Below are positions 25,300 to 33,582 of a DNA stretch of 64,000 nucleotides, piece after piece. The notes below the pieces were generated by a model. That model ran no database searches. It was not told the origin of the DNA and worked only from the letters and a program-made list of their open reading frames with translations. Position numbers and translations under genes: made by a program. Numbering within the stretch: the first letter of the stretch is position 1; every line of letters starts with the position of its first letter. This DNA is from Anaerolineae bacterium. GTDB taxonomy: Bacteria > Chloroflexota > Anaerolineae > UBA4142 > SHND01. Location of the stretch: NCBI GenBank assembly GCA_020851635.1, contig JADZCJ010000024.1, positions 1 to 64,000 of the forward strand. The letters run 5' to 3'.

Positions 25300-26427
25300 T
25301 CATAGCGCAAGCTGCAGTTCCGAGATGCGTTGTTTGTTGACCTGCTGGCGCAGCTGCCCACAGCCCGCGGCGATTTCGATGCCTTTTTCGACGCGCAGAG
25401 TGGTCGGGATGTTGGACGCGCGCAGGACACGTTCAAATTCCTGAACCCGCGCCATGGGTGTGCGTTGATAGGGTGATTCACTGGTCGGGTTGAGCGGAAT
25501 GAGATTGACGTGACAGAGCAAGCCGGACAAGAGCTGCGCGACGGCACTCGCTTGCGCGGGACTGTCGTTAATTCCATCCATCAGCGCATATTCGAACGTG
25601 ACACGGCGGTGAGTCGCGCGCACATAGTCGCGGCATGCCTTGATCAGTTCGCGCAGTGGATGTTTGCGATTGACCGGGACAAGCCGGTCGCGCAAAGCAT
25701 CGTCGGGCGCATGCAGGGACACTGCGAGATTGACCTGGGAGCCCTTTTCGATGAGCGCGTAAATACCTTCGGTATATCCCGACGTCGAGACGGTGATGCG
25801 GCGCGCGCCCATACCGAAACGCGCGGGGTCGGTGAATGCCTTGATGGCGCGCCAGGTGACGTTGAATTTCATGAACGGCTCGCCCATACCCATGATGACG
25901 ATATTTGTGAGCGGTGTCGCATAGCCGGCGCGTTTTTGTGCGCGGGCAAAAAAGAGCACCTGTCCGACGATCTCACCCAGAGTGAGATTACGCACAAAGC
26001 CCGCCTGACCCGTTTCGCAGAATGGACAGCCCACGGGACAACCGACCTGCGTCGAGATGCAGACGGTGCGCCGCGCGATGGCAGGCGGGTCCGCCGTGTC
26101 CTGGGGACTGCCGGGCGCATCAAGATAACGCATCAAAACAGTCTCGACCGTCTGTCCATCGCTCATTTGAAAGAGGGCTTTGTGCGTAAGCCCATCCGCC
26201 GAGTCTCGAACGGCAACAGATTTGAGCGTTCCGATTGTCGTTTGCTCTTGCAAGCGGGCGCGCAAGGGCAGGGGAAGATTCGACATGGCGTCGAAATCAT
26301 CCACCAGCTCATGATAGAGCCAATTCTCCATCTGCTTGACACGATAAACCGGCTCGTTCCAACGCGTGAGCAAGCCGGTCAGTTCGTTCGTGTCGAGACT
26401 CAAAAGATCAATTCTTTTCTCGCTCAA
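25300..26427 (-). CDS. rlmN: 23S rRNA (adenine-C2)-methyltransferase RlmN
   Basis: 375 aa. Radical-SAM cluster motif CPVGCPFC (CxxxCxxC, near 129-136), preceded by STQVG. The N-terminal domain has YRVKQMENWLY. The SAM-binding GMGEP follows, and the C-terminal VEKGIEIAAGCGQLR carries the second catalytic Cys. RlmN methylates A2503 of 23S rRNA and A37 of some tRNAs. It starts 2 bp after the YugP-like gene ends, so the two are co-transcribed. Confidence 0.95.
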   Translation of the reverse strand: MSEKRIDLLSLDTNELTGLLTRWNEPVYRVKQMENWLYHELVDDFDAMSNLPLPLRARLQEQTTIGTLKSVAVRDSADGLTHKALFQMSDGQTVETVLMRYLDAPGSPQDTADPPAIARRTVCISTQVGCPVGCPFCETGQAGFVRNLTLGEIVGQVLFFARAQKRAGYATPLTNIVIMGMGEPFMKFNVTWRAIKAFTDPARFGMGARRITVSTSGYTEGIYALIEKGSQVNLAVSLHAPDDALRDRLVPVNRKHPLRELIKACRDYVRATHRRVTFEYALMDGINDSPAQASAVAQLLSGLLCHVNLIPLNPTSESPYQRTPMARVQEFERVLRASNIPTTLRVEKGIEIAAGCGQLRQQVNKQRISELQLAL

Positions 26428-26429
26428 AA

Positions 26430-27137
26430 TTAATCCCTCGAGACACGGTTCGCAAGCATTACATAGTATAGCAAGTTTAACAACGTGCTTGCTGCGGCAG
26501 CGACATAGGTCCAGGCGGCGGCGCCGAGAACGGAACGCGCGCCCTGCACTTCTTGCGGCACCATCAATCCGCTGGCTTCGAGCATCTTGATCGCACGGTT
26601 ACTGGCGTCAAACTCGACAGGCAGGGTGATGAGCGCAAAGAGTGCGGCGCCCGACAAGAGCAAAATGCCGAGCCACATGATGGCGGGATTGCCGCCCGCC
26701 TGCGTCGCAAGACAAAAGCCGAGAAAAAAGACAATATAGCCGAGCCACGAACCAAGGTTCACGATGGGGACGATTGCCATTCGCAGATTCAGCGGACCAT
26801 AGTTTTGGGCATGCTGCATGGCGTGTCCCAACTCGTGGGCGGTGATGCCCAATGCGGCGACGGATGCGCCGCGAGCGACCTCCGGTGACAGGAACAAAGT
26901 GCGGTTGCGCGGGTCATAATGGTCCGAGAGTTTTCCGGGTGTGCCCTGAACGTTGACGCGCCCTTGTAACCCATTTTGGCGGATCAGCAGGTCCGCCGCC
27001 TCGACACCCGTGATGCCGCGCCCATTGCGGACGCGCGAGTATTTGTTGTAGGTAGAATTTACCCGCCATTGCGCCCAGAGCGTCAGCGCCAGCCCGGGCA
27101 GGGCGAGCAAAAAGTAGAGTGGGTCGAAAAAAAACAT
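26430..27137 (-). CDS. YugP-like membrane zinc metallopeptidase
   Basis: 235 aa from ATG 27137, preceded by a GAGG Shine-Dalgarno 10 bases upstream; the ATG at 27164 is not supported. An N-terminal helix is followed by a cytosolic segment with the zinc motif AHELGHAMQH (near 119-128), then three helices (about 140-165, 175-200, 215-230). Members are putative Zn-dependent membrane proteases of unknown substrate. The family B repeat (27177-27268) lies 38 bp upstream. Confidence 0.9.
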   Translation of the reverse strand: MFFFDPLYFLLALPGLALTLWAQWRVNSTYNKYSRVRNGRGITGVEAADLLIRQNGLQGRVNVQGTPGKLSDHYDPRNRTLFLSPEVARGASVAALGITAHELGHAMQHAQNYGPLNLRMAIVPIVNLGSWLGYIVFFLGFCLATQAGGNPAIMWLGILLLSGAALFALITLPVEFDASNRAIKMLEASGLMVPQEVQGARSVLGAAAWTYVAAAASTLLNLLYYVMLANRVSRD

Positions 27138-27176
27138 TGATCGTTCCTCGGTCGCTTGTTGCAAACTCGTTTGCTA

Positions 27177-27268
27177 GCAGGTTGTCGGAGAGACCTCATT
27201 TGTAACTATGAACGCGCGTCGTAGTATCTCAAAAACAACTATAATTTGATTTCACACCGACAACCTGC
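27177..27268 (+). repeat. MITE-like element, family B, copy 2
   Basis: 92 bp, terminal repeats GCAGGTTGTCGG/CCGACAACCTGC, TA at 27175-27176 and 27269-27270. It lies between the start of the YugP-like gene and the end of the HAD gene. It contains a TATAAT-like hexamer on the plus strand near its right end. Confidence 0.85.
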
Positions 27269-27314
27269 TAGCAGTATAGCAACGCAAGATGAATAGTCAA
27301 TATACAATTTATTA

Positions 27315-28115
27315 TTATACGGATTTGAGCCAGATTTGTTGCAGGGCGGGCAGGTCGGCGACAATGAGGTCGGGGATAACCCGGTTTTGTTCGGCTTGAG
27401 CGCGGGTCGAGACGCCGGTGAGGACCAGGATAGTCTTGAGTCCCATATCGGCTGCGCCGTCAATGTCAGTATCCAGCCGGTCGCCGAGCATGGCGGTTTC
27501 TGCGGGCAGGGTATGAGTGAGTTCGAGCGCCAAATCGAACATGGGGCGCCCGGGCTTGCCAATCACGATTGGTTCGACATCAGAGGCGGCGACCAGCGCG
27601 GCGACGATCGAACCCGCGCCCGGCGTCAAACCTTGTTCGGTGGGCAAGGTCCGGTCGCGGTTGGTCGCGATAAAGGTTGCGCCGCGCCGAATTTGGAGCG
27701 TGGCAATTTTCAGCTTTTCGTATGTCAACTGCCGGTCCATGCCAACGATTACGGCATCGGCGTTTTCGTTCACCAGCTCGAATCCGTCGTCGCGGAGCGC
27801 ATCCAGTAAAGCGGTTTCGCCAATCACAAAAACGCGCTTGAGGTGGGGCATTCTCAATTTGAGCCAGCGCGGCGCGGCATCGGCGCTGGTCAGGACCTGG
27901 GAAGGGGCAACCCGGATGCCCATTTTGGCGGCTTGTTGAACGACATAGTCTGCGCGACGGGTTGCATTGTTTGTAACCAAAAGATGTGGGATGCGCTGTG
28001 CTGCCAGAAAAGAAAAAAATTCGGCGACGCCCGGGAGAACGTGATCGCCCACCCACAATACGCCGTCGAGATCAATCAGGAGCGCGCGGACGTTTTTGAG
28101 ATCGAGCGCCATCAT
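27315..28115 (-). CDS. HAD-superfamily (IIA, NagD/PGP-like) phosphatase
   Basis: 266 aa from ATG 28115, whose bases overlap the yggT TGA; sequence in this frame further upstream is antisense-like and excluded. HAD motif I DLDGVLWVGD (near 14-23), motif II LVTNNAT, the Lys in IGKPGRPMFD, and motif IV MLGDRLDTDIDGA are all intact. The order fits subclass IIA (NagD, p-nitrophenylphosphatase), which dephosphorylates small metabolites such as sugar phosphates, nucleotides or 2-phosphoglycolate. Last gene of the pgeF-yggS-yggT group. Confidence 0.9.
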   Translation of the reverse strand: MMALDLKNVRALLIDLDGVLWVGDHVLPGVAEFFSFLAAQRIPHLLVTNNATRRADYVVQQAAKMGIRVAPSQVLTSADAAPRWLKLRMPHLKRVFVIGETALLDALRDDGFELVNENADAVIVGMDRQLTYEKLKIATLQIRRGATFIATNRDRTLPTEQGLTPGAGSIVAALVAASDVEPIVIGKPGRPMFDLALELTHTLPAETAMLGDRLDTDIDGAADMGLKTILVLTGVSTRAQAEQNRVIPDLIVADLPALQQIWLKSV

Positions 28116-28393
28116 ACGACAATCCCGAATGCGCTGGCGACGATAAACAGCAGGATTTGTTGAAGAATGCCCATGACAATGATGGCGACCATCGGGCTGA
28201 TGTCGAACATACCGATAGGTGGGATGAGTCGTTGAAAGGGCGCAAGAATTGGCTCGGTGATGCCAATGACCAGTTGTGCGATTGAATTTGACTGGTATTG
28301 CGGAAGGAAAGAGAGAATAATCCGCGCCAGAATCAAGAGAAACACAATATTGAAAAACATTTCGATAGTAGTATAAAGAATTTCGCCTATCAC
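28112..28393 (-). CDS. YggT/YlmG-family membrane protein
   Basis: 93 aa with two YGGT repeats, each a membrane helix with a basic end: the first (about 1-35, ILARIILSFLP) and the second (about 60-93). YlmG homologues take part in division or nucleoid placement and lie next to yggS in most bacteria. The start overlaps the yggS stop by 4 bp, and its stop overlaps the HAD start. Confidence 0.9.
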   Translation of the reverse strand: MIGEILYTTIEMFFNIVFLLILARIILSFLPQYQSNSIAQLVIGITEPILAPFQRLIPPIGMFDISPMVAIIVMGILQQILLFIVASAFGIVV

Positions 28394-29106
28394 GTTGTTG
28401 TCTCCCGTTGTCCAAAAATCGCGCGGCCGATGCGCACGATGGTCGCGCCTTCCTGAATCGCAACCGCATAGTCATCTGTCATGCCCATCGAAAGCTGTGT
28501 CCAGCTTGCCTGCGGGAACCTCTGCGCCAGGTCGTCGCGCAAGATACGGAGACCGCGAAAGAATGGTCGCGCCTCCTCTGCTGTTGCGACGAGGGGTCCG
28601 ATGGTCATTAGCCCGGCAATACGCAAGTTGGGCAGCGAAACGATCCTTTCGACATCCCGGAAAAAGACGTCGCGGTGATCGAGCGAAAAGCCAAACTTGT
28701 TTGGATCGCCGCCTACGTTTACCTGCAGCAGCACGGGCATCTGTTTGCCTAGCGCGAACGCGTGACGCTGGACCGTTTCGGCAAGGCGCAAGGTGTCTAT
28801 GGACTGGATCATGTCAAACAAGGCGACGGCATCGCGCGCTTTGCGTCGTTGTAAATGTCCGATCAGATGCCACCGAATTTTGCCCGTCCCCACCGCCCGG
28901 TCCACCGAGGGAATCTTGTCGGCAGCTTCTTCGACCCGGTTTTCGCCAATGTCAATCGCTCCGGCGTTGAACGCTTGAATGATAGACGCGGCGGGAAACG
29001 TCTTGCTGACCGCGACCAGAGTGATTTCGGCTGGCAGGCGCGCCGATTTCAGAGCAACATTTTCGATCTGTTCGCGTACGCGAAGGAGGTTTTCGGCAAC
29101 GGACAT
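28390..29106 (-). CDS. YggS/PLPBP-family pyridoxal-phosphate homeostasis protein
   Basis: 238 aa, a single TIM-barrel domain. The PLP Lys is in LVAVSKTFPA (near 31-40), GENRVEEA follows near 54, WHLIGHLQRRK near 78, and the C-terminal SMGMTDDY near 207. These proteins bind PLP and buffer its supply and have no enzymatic activity. It starts 10 bp after pgeF. Confidence 0.93.
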   Translation of the reverse strand: MSVAENLLRVREQIENVALKSARLPAEITLVAVSKTFPAASIIQAFNAGAIDIGENRVEEAADKIPSVDRAVGTGKIRWHLIGHLQRRKARDAVALFDMIQSIDTLRLAETVQRHAFALGKQMPVLLQVNVGGDPNKFGFSLDHRDVFFRDVERIVSLPNLRIAGLMTIGPLVATAEEARPFFRGLRILRDDLAQRFPQASWTQLSMGMTDDYAVAIQEGATIVRIGRAIFGQRETTT

Positions 29107-29116
29107 GAGTATCGGA

Positions 29117-29896
29117 TCAGGTGAGCGCGATCAACGCGGCGAAACGCCCGGTCCTGGCATTTTCGCGGCGCCACGAGTAGAAATCGAGCGTATGGTCAGC
29201 GGTGCAAATCTCTGCAATTTCAATCTGTTGTACGCCCAGGGCGCGCAGTTGGGCTGCATTGGCTTGCCACAAATTGAGATGCGTGGCGCCATTGTTCGAG
29301 AGCAACAACGCATGCGTGTCCGGGAAAGCTGTTTCGACTTTTTTTACGACATCGGCGCCGATTTCGTAACAGCAAGGACCGATGGATGGTCCGATACAGG
29401 CAATAACATCGCGGGGAGCAGTCTGATAAGCCGTCTGCATGGCTCGAATGGTGTTTGTAAGCACCTTTGCCACCGTGCCGCGCCACCCCGCGTGGGCGAC
29501 ACCGATGGCGAGATGGACGGGGTCATAGAGAATAATTGGGACACAATCGGCAAACCGCAACATGAGCGGGATGCCGCGATGATTGGTTATCAGCCCATCA
29601 ACCCCTTGAAGGCGCGTGCCGCGCTCACCCGGCGTAACCACCGCCACGCGATCGGCTTGCGCTTGGCTGGCGTCCACAGTTGACTGCCTGTCCAAGCCGA
29701 GGGCACGGTGCAAACGGTCCAGATTTTGTTGGACGCGGGAGGGCTCGTCGCCGACGTGCGCGCTCGTATTTAGTGAATCGAAAGGGGCAGGGCTTGTGCC
29801 GCCGTGACGAGTGGTGACGGCATGAACCAGATTTGAAAAGGCGAGTAGTTGTTCGGACTGGTAACAGATAATGCTTTGATAGGTAGTGCGCTGCAT
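29117..29896 (-). CDS. pgeF: Polyphenol oxidase family protein (PgeF/YlmD/YfiH-like)
   Basis: 259 aa from ATG 29896. TACAAT ends 7 bases before it, so the mRNA is probably leaderless, and the longer frame to 30238 would run into the divergent sigma gene. Metal-site residues are in TTRHGGTS (His near 28), FADCVPI (Cys) and GVAHAGWRGTV (His), with a Cys-containing SIGPCCYEIG segment. The family has copper-type oxidase or purine nucleoside phosphorylase activity, and E. coli YfiH/PgeF edits peptidoglycan stems. First gene of the pgeF-yggS-yggT-HAD operon. Confidence 0.9.
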   Translation of the reverse strand: MQRTTYQSIICYQSEQLLAFSNLVHAVTTRHGGTSPAPFDSLNTSAHVGDEPSRVQQNLDRLHRALGLDRQSTVDASQAQADRVAVVTPGERGTRLQGVDGLITNHRGIPLMLRFADCVPIILYDPVHLAIGVAHAGWRGTVAKVLTNTIRAMQTAYQTAPRDVIACIGPSIGPCCYEIGADVVKKVETAFPDTHALLLSNNGATHLNLWQANAAQLRALGVQQIEIAEICTADHTLDFYSWRRENARTGRFAALIALT

Positions 29897-29971
29897 GTGC
29901 GGTATTGTAGCACAGGTTAATTTACGGGTGTTTTGAGAGTATCTTTTTCTCTGTCTCGTGCGTTTTTGGAG

Positions 29972-30622
29972 ATGAGTAACAAGAGTTCTATGATTTCGCA
30001 GGCGCCTGCGCCCTCTGCTGTATCGAATTCGCTGCACCAACTCTTGCCGCCTACCGAAGCGAGCGAGTTGATTCGGCGCGCCCGGCAGTATGATGAAAAG
30101 GCGCTCACGCGAATCTATACTCTTTTTAGCGACCGCGTTTTCAGGTTTATTTATTATAGAATTCAAGACCGCTCGCGCGCACAAGACCTGACCAACGAGG
30201 TGTTTGTGCGGCTGTTGGAGGGGATCGAGCGATTTCAACCGAGCGGAGATGATCCGTCACTCGCTCTGGCGGGTTGGATTTTGACGATTGCGCGGAATAT
30301 TATCATTGACGATTACCGCCGGAACAAGGTCAGGAGCGCTGTGCCGCTGCCGGAAGATATTGATGAGCTGGCGGATTCGCGGAATGACCTGGAGCTGCAC
30401 CTTACGCGGGCAGACTTGCAAGCGGCGCTGGGGCAACTGACAGAAGAGCAACAGACAGTCCTTTTGCTGAGGTTTGAGGAGGGGTTTACGAGCGGGCAAA
30501 TTGCCAAGATGATGGGAAAGACGGATATGGCAATCAAGGCGCTGCAACGGCGCGGGCTGGCATCCATGGCGCGTCTGATGGGTCATGGACAGGATGATGC
30601 AGTCCGAGGACGGCAAATTTGA
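29972..30622 (+). CDS. ECF-type RNA polymerase sigma factor
   Basis: 216 aa from ATG 29972; ATG 29990 or 29933 are alternatives, none with a well-placed Shine-Dalgarno. Region 2 (about 30-110) shows LFSDRVFRFIYYRI and the promoter-melting part WILTIARNIIIDDYRR. Region 4 (about 140-200) has LTEEQQTVLLLRFEEGFT and a helix-turn-helix. Such factors direct polymerase to stress or envelope genes. It overlaps the next gene as TGATG, so sigma and its DUF5667 partner are translated together. It is divergent from pgeF with a short gap of about 75 bp. Confidence 0.9.
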   Translation: MSNKSSMISQAPAPSAVSNSLHQLLPPTEASELIRRARQYDEKALTRIYTLFSDRVFRFIYYRIQDRSRAQDLTNEVFVRLLEGIERFQPSGDDPSLALAGWILTIARNIIIDDYRRNKVRSAVPLPEDIDELADSRNDLELHLTRADLQAALGQLTEEQQTVLLLRFEEGFTSGQIAKMMGKTDMAIKALQRRGLASMARLMGHGQDDAVRGRQI

Positions 30623-31941
30623 TGGAACCCCGAGAAGAAAACCGCGCCCGCGATGAACACCTCGACGACCGGATCGAGCAAATGTTGTCGGGCAAGGGCG
30701 GAACACAAGAATCACAGACGTCTGCCGAGCAAATGGCGCGTGAATTTGCGCGATTGGCGGCGGAGGAATCGCCGCGGATGTCGAACGCGGCACGCGCCCA
30801 GGGATTGGAAACATTGCGCGCGCGTGCGGCGCAGAAACGCGCGGCGCGCCGTCCGAACCCATTTGGGTTTCTGGGCGCGGCGCCGCGTTGGGCGCAGATT
30901 GGCGCGGTGGCTCTGATCGTGGTTATCCTCGCAAACGGGGTGAGTATCGCGGCGGCAGACGCCCTGCCCGGCTCGCTGTTGTATCCGTTGAAACGTATCA
31001 CCGAAGACGGACAACTGCTGCTGCAAAACAGCAGCGGGCAGCGCGCGCGGTTGTGGATGAACCTCGCCAACACACGGCTGGACGAGCTACAGCGTTTGCT
31101 GAACAGCGGGGCGAGCGTGGACCCGTCAGCACTGGATGCGGTTGACGAGAGTATTTTGCGCGCTTTGACGGAATTGGCAGGGACGCGCGGCGAGGAGCGG
31201 GTGGCGCTATTGCAAGACCTGACCGCGCTTGCAATCCGGCAGCAGCAAATTTTGCAACAAATGGCGCTGAATGTCTCGCCTGAAAACCGGGCACGTCTGG
31301 AACAGACGGAACGACTTTTGCAGGGGGTGGCAAATTACGCAACGTCTCCGAATGCCGCAAGCGGACCTGAAATCAGCCCGTTCCAGTTTTTGACACCGAC
31401 CGTGACGCCCACTTTGACACCGACCTTGATTCCCACTGTCACCCCATACCCAACAAACACCATGACGCCGATGCCGGCGCCAACGGCTGTGCCATCGCTC
31501 ACGCCCGTGCCTGCGGTGAGCACGGATAGCCCTGACGACAATGATGACGACGCGAGCGTTGACGGGAATGACAACTCGGACAGAGTCCCGGATGTGAATA
31601 ATGATGATGATAATGGAACGAGCAACGGCAGCAGCGGGGACGACAATACCGATGACGATGGAGACAATGACGACAACAGCGGGAACGGGAACGACGACGG
31701 AGGCGATGACGACAGCGGGGATGGGGACGGGGGCAGCGATGATGGGAATGATGACGGCGACAATGAAAGGGACGATAGAGGCGATGACGACAGCGGGAAT
31801 GGGGACGGCGACGACAAAGCCGGGAATGATGACGGCAACAATGAAAAGGACGATGGGGGTGATGATGACGGCGGGAGCGGAGACGGCGATGATGGGAATA
31901 AAGAGGGGGGTGAAGACGCTGAAAAGGACGATAATGATTAG
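30622..31941 (+). CDS. Membrane-bound putative anti-sigma factor with DUF5667 and acidic tail
   Basis: 439 aa. A cytosolic N-terminus of about 90 charged residues, one membrane helix (about 92-113), then the DUF5667 pattern ALPGSLLYPLKRITEDGQ and a helical region to about 240. A Thr/Pro-rich linker (about 252-305) follows, and the last 130 residues are almost only Asp, Gly, Asn, Ser and Lys in imperfect repeats. Coupling to the ECF sigma gene suggests the N-terminus holds the sigma factor at the membrane. The acidic tail, probably outside, could bind calcium or the cell surface. The anti-sigma role is inferred from position and topology. Confidence 0.8.
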   Translation: MEPREENRARDEHLDDRIEQMLSGKGGTQESQTSAEQMAREFARLAAEESPRMSNAARAQGLETLRARAAQKRAARRPNPFGFLGAAPRWAQIGAVALIVVILANGVSIAAADALPGSLLYPLKRITEDGQLLLQNSSGQRARLWMNLANTRLDELQRLLNSGASVDPSALDAVDESILRALTELAGTRGEERVALLQDLTALAIRQQQILQQMALNVSPENRARLEQTERLLQGVANYATSPNAASGPEISPFQFLTPTVTPTLTPTLIPTVTPYPTNTMTPMPAPTAVPSLTPVPAVSTDSPDDNDDDASVDGNDNSDRVPDVNNDDDNGTSNGSSGDDNTDDDGDNDDNSGNGNDDGGDDDSGDGDGGSDDGNDDGDNERDDRGDDDSGNGDGDDKAGNDDGNNEKDDGGDDDGGSGDGDDGNKEGGEDAEKDDND

Positions 31942-31979
31942 GGACAGGAGAATGGGTCGAATAGAATCGGGAAAACAAA

Positions 31980-32031
31980 GAGACCCGTATCTTGCGGTGG
32001 AGAACACTGCCAAGATACGGGTCTCGTTTTT
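31980..32031. terminator. Bidirectional terminator
   Basis: GAGACCCGTATCTTG (31980-31994) pairs perfectly with CAAGATACGGGTCTC (32011-32025), then GTTTTT. It lies between the convergent anti-sigma gene and the small gene at 32030 and can serve both. Confidence 0.9.
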
Positions 32032-32248
32032 AGCTTTCGACGCCCAGCCAGATGTAGTTGGGCATGATCGTCGGTTTGGACCGGATTTTGATATTTTTGA
32101 CCCTGGCGCCTGTTTTCAAATCGCCGGGGTTCACAAAGGCAATGTTGGGCACAATGCCGAATTTTTCTTGATAGCGTTTGGCAGCCGCCTGAATCTTGTC
32201 TTCGAGGTAACTGGATTTGGGGTCATACCACAACAAACCTGATTTCAT
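32030..32248 (-). CDS. Small conserved-looking protein, unknown
   Basis: 72 aa with a strong Shine-Dalgarno (AGGAGG, 6 bases before ATG). The sequence starts MKSGLLWYDPKSSYLEDKIQ; it has an N-terminal amphipathic helix region (KIQAAAKRYQEKFG) and a basic middle (VKNIKIRSKPT), and is probably soluble. Its ribosome-binding region is nearly identical to that of the next gene upstream (32364-32693): TCAGGAGGAAACA in both, which suggests a duplicated control region or coordinated translation. I cannot name a function. Confidence 0.65.
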   Translation of the reverse strand: MKSGLLWYDPKSSYLEDKIQAAAKRYQEKFGIVPNIAFVNPGDLKTGARVKNIKIRSKPTIMPNYIWLGVES

Positions 32249-32308
32249 GTGTTTCCTCCTGAATTGAGATTGTTGTTGCGGAACGGTGGTTGGTTGTGCG
32301 AGAAACTT

Positions 32309-32352
32309 TTCCTTGCAAACGGAGATTTCTCACTGCAATCGAAATGACATGT
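32309..32352. repeat. Partial copy of the GAGATTTCTC/TCGAAATGACAT intergenic repeat
   Basis: GAGATTTCTCACTGCAATCG followed by AAATGACATG resembles the right half of the element at 35957-36084. It sits between two small genes. Confidence 0.45.
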
Positions 32353-32363
32353 TGTGACGCCTG

Positions 32364-32693
32364 TCAGGGCGAATTTAGCTTGACGACGGACAGGGTCCAG
32401 ATGTTGGTCTTGACATTCTGGGCGAGATCAAAAATGCCCCCGCTGCAGCGGACGCGAAAACAGAGGTTGGGGATGCGCCCCATTTTGGTCCAGGTGCGTT
32501 CGACGGCTTGAACCTGATGGGTGTGCCCGCGCCATTGAAAGCGATGGGGGAAATAGCCAAAACGCCTTTCGAGAATTTCGACGGCGTCACCGCGCACAAT
32601 GCGGGAACGACGGGCAGGGGACGCGCCGCTGCGAGTCGAACGGGTGCCCGCGCCAACGCGCGGGAGCGTGGGTAGTGAATCGGTGCGTAACAT
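32364..32693 (-). CDS. DUF6504-like small basic protein
   Basis: 109 aa from ATG 32693, preceded by AGGAGG at good spacing. The first 40 residues are Arg/Ser/Thr/Pro-rich. The rest (about 50-109: VEILERRFGYFPHRFQWRG and a later SGGIFDLAQN) resembles the small beta domain of DUF6504, often found near translesion-polymerase genes in other bacteria. That link is remembered rather than tested, but would suit the LexA/SOS-box region upstream. A GGTCTCG/CGAGACC hairpin lies in its leader (32717-32741). Confidence 0.55.
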   Translation of the reverse strand: MLRTDSLPTLPRVGAGTRSTRSGASPARRSRIVRGDAVEILERRFGYFPHRFQWRGHTHQVQAVERTWTKMGRIPNLCFRVRCSGGIFDLAQNVKTNIWTLSVVKLNSP

Positions 32694-32834
32694 GTTTCCT
32701 CCTGAGTTGATTGTGGGTCTCGAACACAGCTGCCGAGACCACAACGGGTTTATAGAGCCAGCGATTTTACGGACATGCTGTGCTTGTTTGCTGCGGACAA
32801 ATTGCCAGCAGGCGCGCTATAGATTCGTCCACTA

Positions 32835-32926
32835 GCAGGTTGTCGGAGAGACCTCATTTGTGACTATGAGCGCGCGTCGTAGCATCTCAAAAATAGTTAT
32901 AATTTGATTTCACTCCGACAACCTGC
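32835..32926 (+). repeat. MITE-like element, family B, copy 3
   Basis: 92 bp, terminal repeats GCAGGTTGTCGGA/TCCGACAACCTGC, TA at 32833-32834 and 32927-32928. The right TA is shared with family A copy 3, giving the order B-A, the reverse of the A-B pair at 126-309. Confidence 0.85.
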
Positions 32927-32928
32927 TA

Positions 32929-33018
32929 GTGCAACAACATGAGATTGCGGAGTGGAGTATTGAGTTTTATAACTCGCGTGCTGTCACTTGACTTGGCAAT
33001 TTCATCATGCTGTTGCAC
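32929..33018 (+). repeat. MITE-like element, family A, copy 3
   Basis: 90 bp. Terminal repeats have one mismatch (C at 33010). TA flanks at 32927-32928 and 33019-33020. On the minus strand TA (33020-33019) plus the first G of the element makes the TAG stop of the gene at 33018-33485, as at recG. Confidence 0.85.
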
Positions 33019-33485
33019 TACTCTGTGCCGATGATGCGCCATTCGCGTGCATCCACGGCGCCGGGTTGTTCGTGCATGAACGAATATTGAGCGGCGTTCC
33101 ATTGGGGCACCAGTTGTGCGCCCGGCGGAAATTGACCTAGTCCCCCAATAACCTGGCCTTGCGGCGTGACGACGATGATTTGCGGCTGCTGCATCTGCGG
33201 TTGGGGGGCGATTTGAGCTGGCTGTGGGATGCGATGAGGTGAGGGCTGTTGGATGATCTGAACCGGTTCGGGTTCGGGGTCAACCCATTCGACCTGTGGC
33301 TCGTTTTGGCGATGCCGGCGTGTGAGGGCGATGAGCAACCCGAGGGAAACGGGAATGCTGGCAGCGATGCCGCAGGCGACGCCGAGCGCGACATTCAAGG
33401 CATCGGATGGGACGCGTTCCAGAACTTGATAGGCGACAACGGCAAGCACTAGACCGCCGACGAAAATGACGCTGGTTTTGGACAT
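33018..33485 (-). CDS. Two-helix membrane protein with Gln/Pro-rich cytosolic tail
   Basis: 155 aa from ATG 33485; upstream codons to 33554 are not supported by a ribosome site. Two helices (about 5-22 and 32-52) are separated by a short loop. The rest is a Gln/Pro-rich, probably disordered stretch (about 60-115) and a short C-terminal part. No known domain. It lies 97 bp downstream of the FtsK-like motor gene on the same strand and could act as its membrane anchor, since FtsK proteins normally carry membrane helices and a Gln/Pro-rich linker before the motor. Its stop codon comes from the inserted family A repeat. Confidence 0.7.
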   Translation of the reverse strand: MSKTSVIFVGGLVLAVVAYQVLERVPSDALNVALGVACGIAASIPVSLGLLIALTRRHRQNEPQVEWVDPEPEPVQIIQQPSPHRIPQPAQIAPQPQMQQPQIIVVTPQGQVIGGLGQFPPGAQLVPQWNAAQYSFMHEQPGAVDAREWRIIGTE

Positions 33486-33582
33486 GAGTTGTTCCACTCG
33501 TATTTGTTGATTGGACTCGACCGCACAATAAGCGCGTTGCCACAAGCAAGGCAAAATTCAGAAACGCGGTGAGCGCAATGGA

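Noticed and set aside
31207-32013. Minus-strand hydrophobic frame of 268 codons opposite the acidic tail
   Set aside because: It is the complement of the Asp/Gly/Asn-rich repeats (GAC/GAT read as GTC/ATC), giving an artificial Val/Ile-rich chain.
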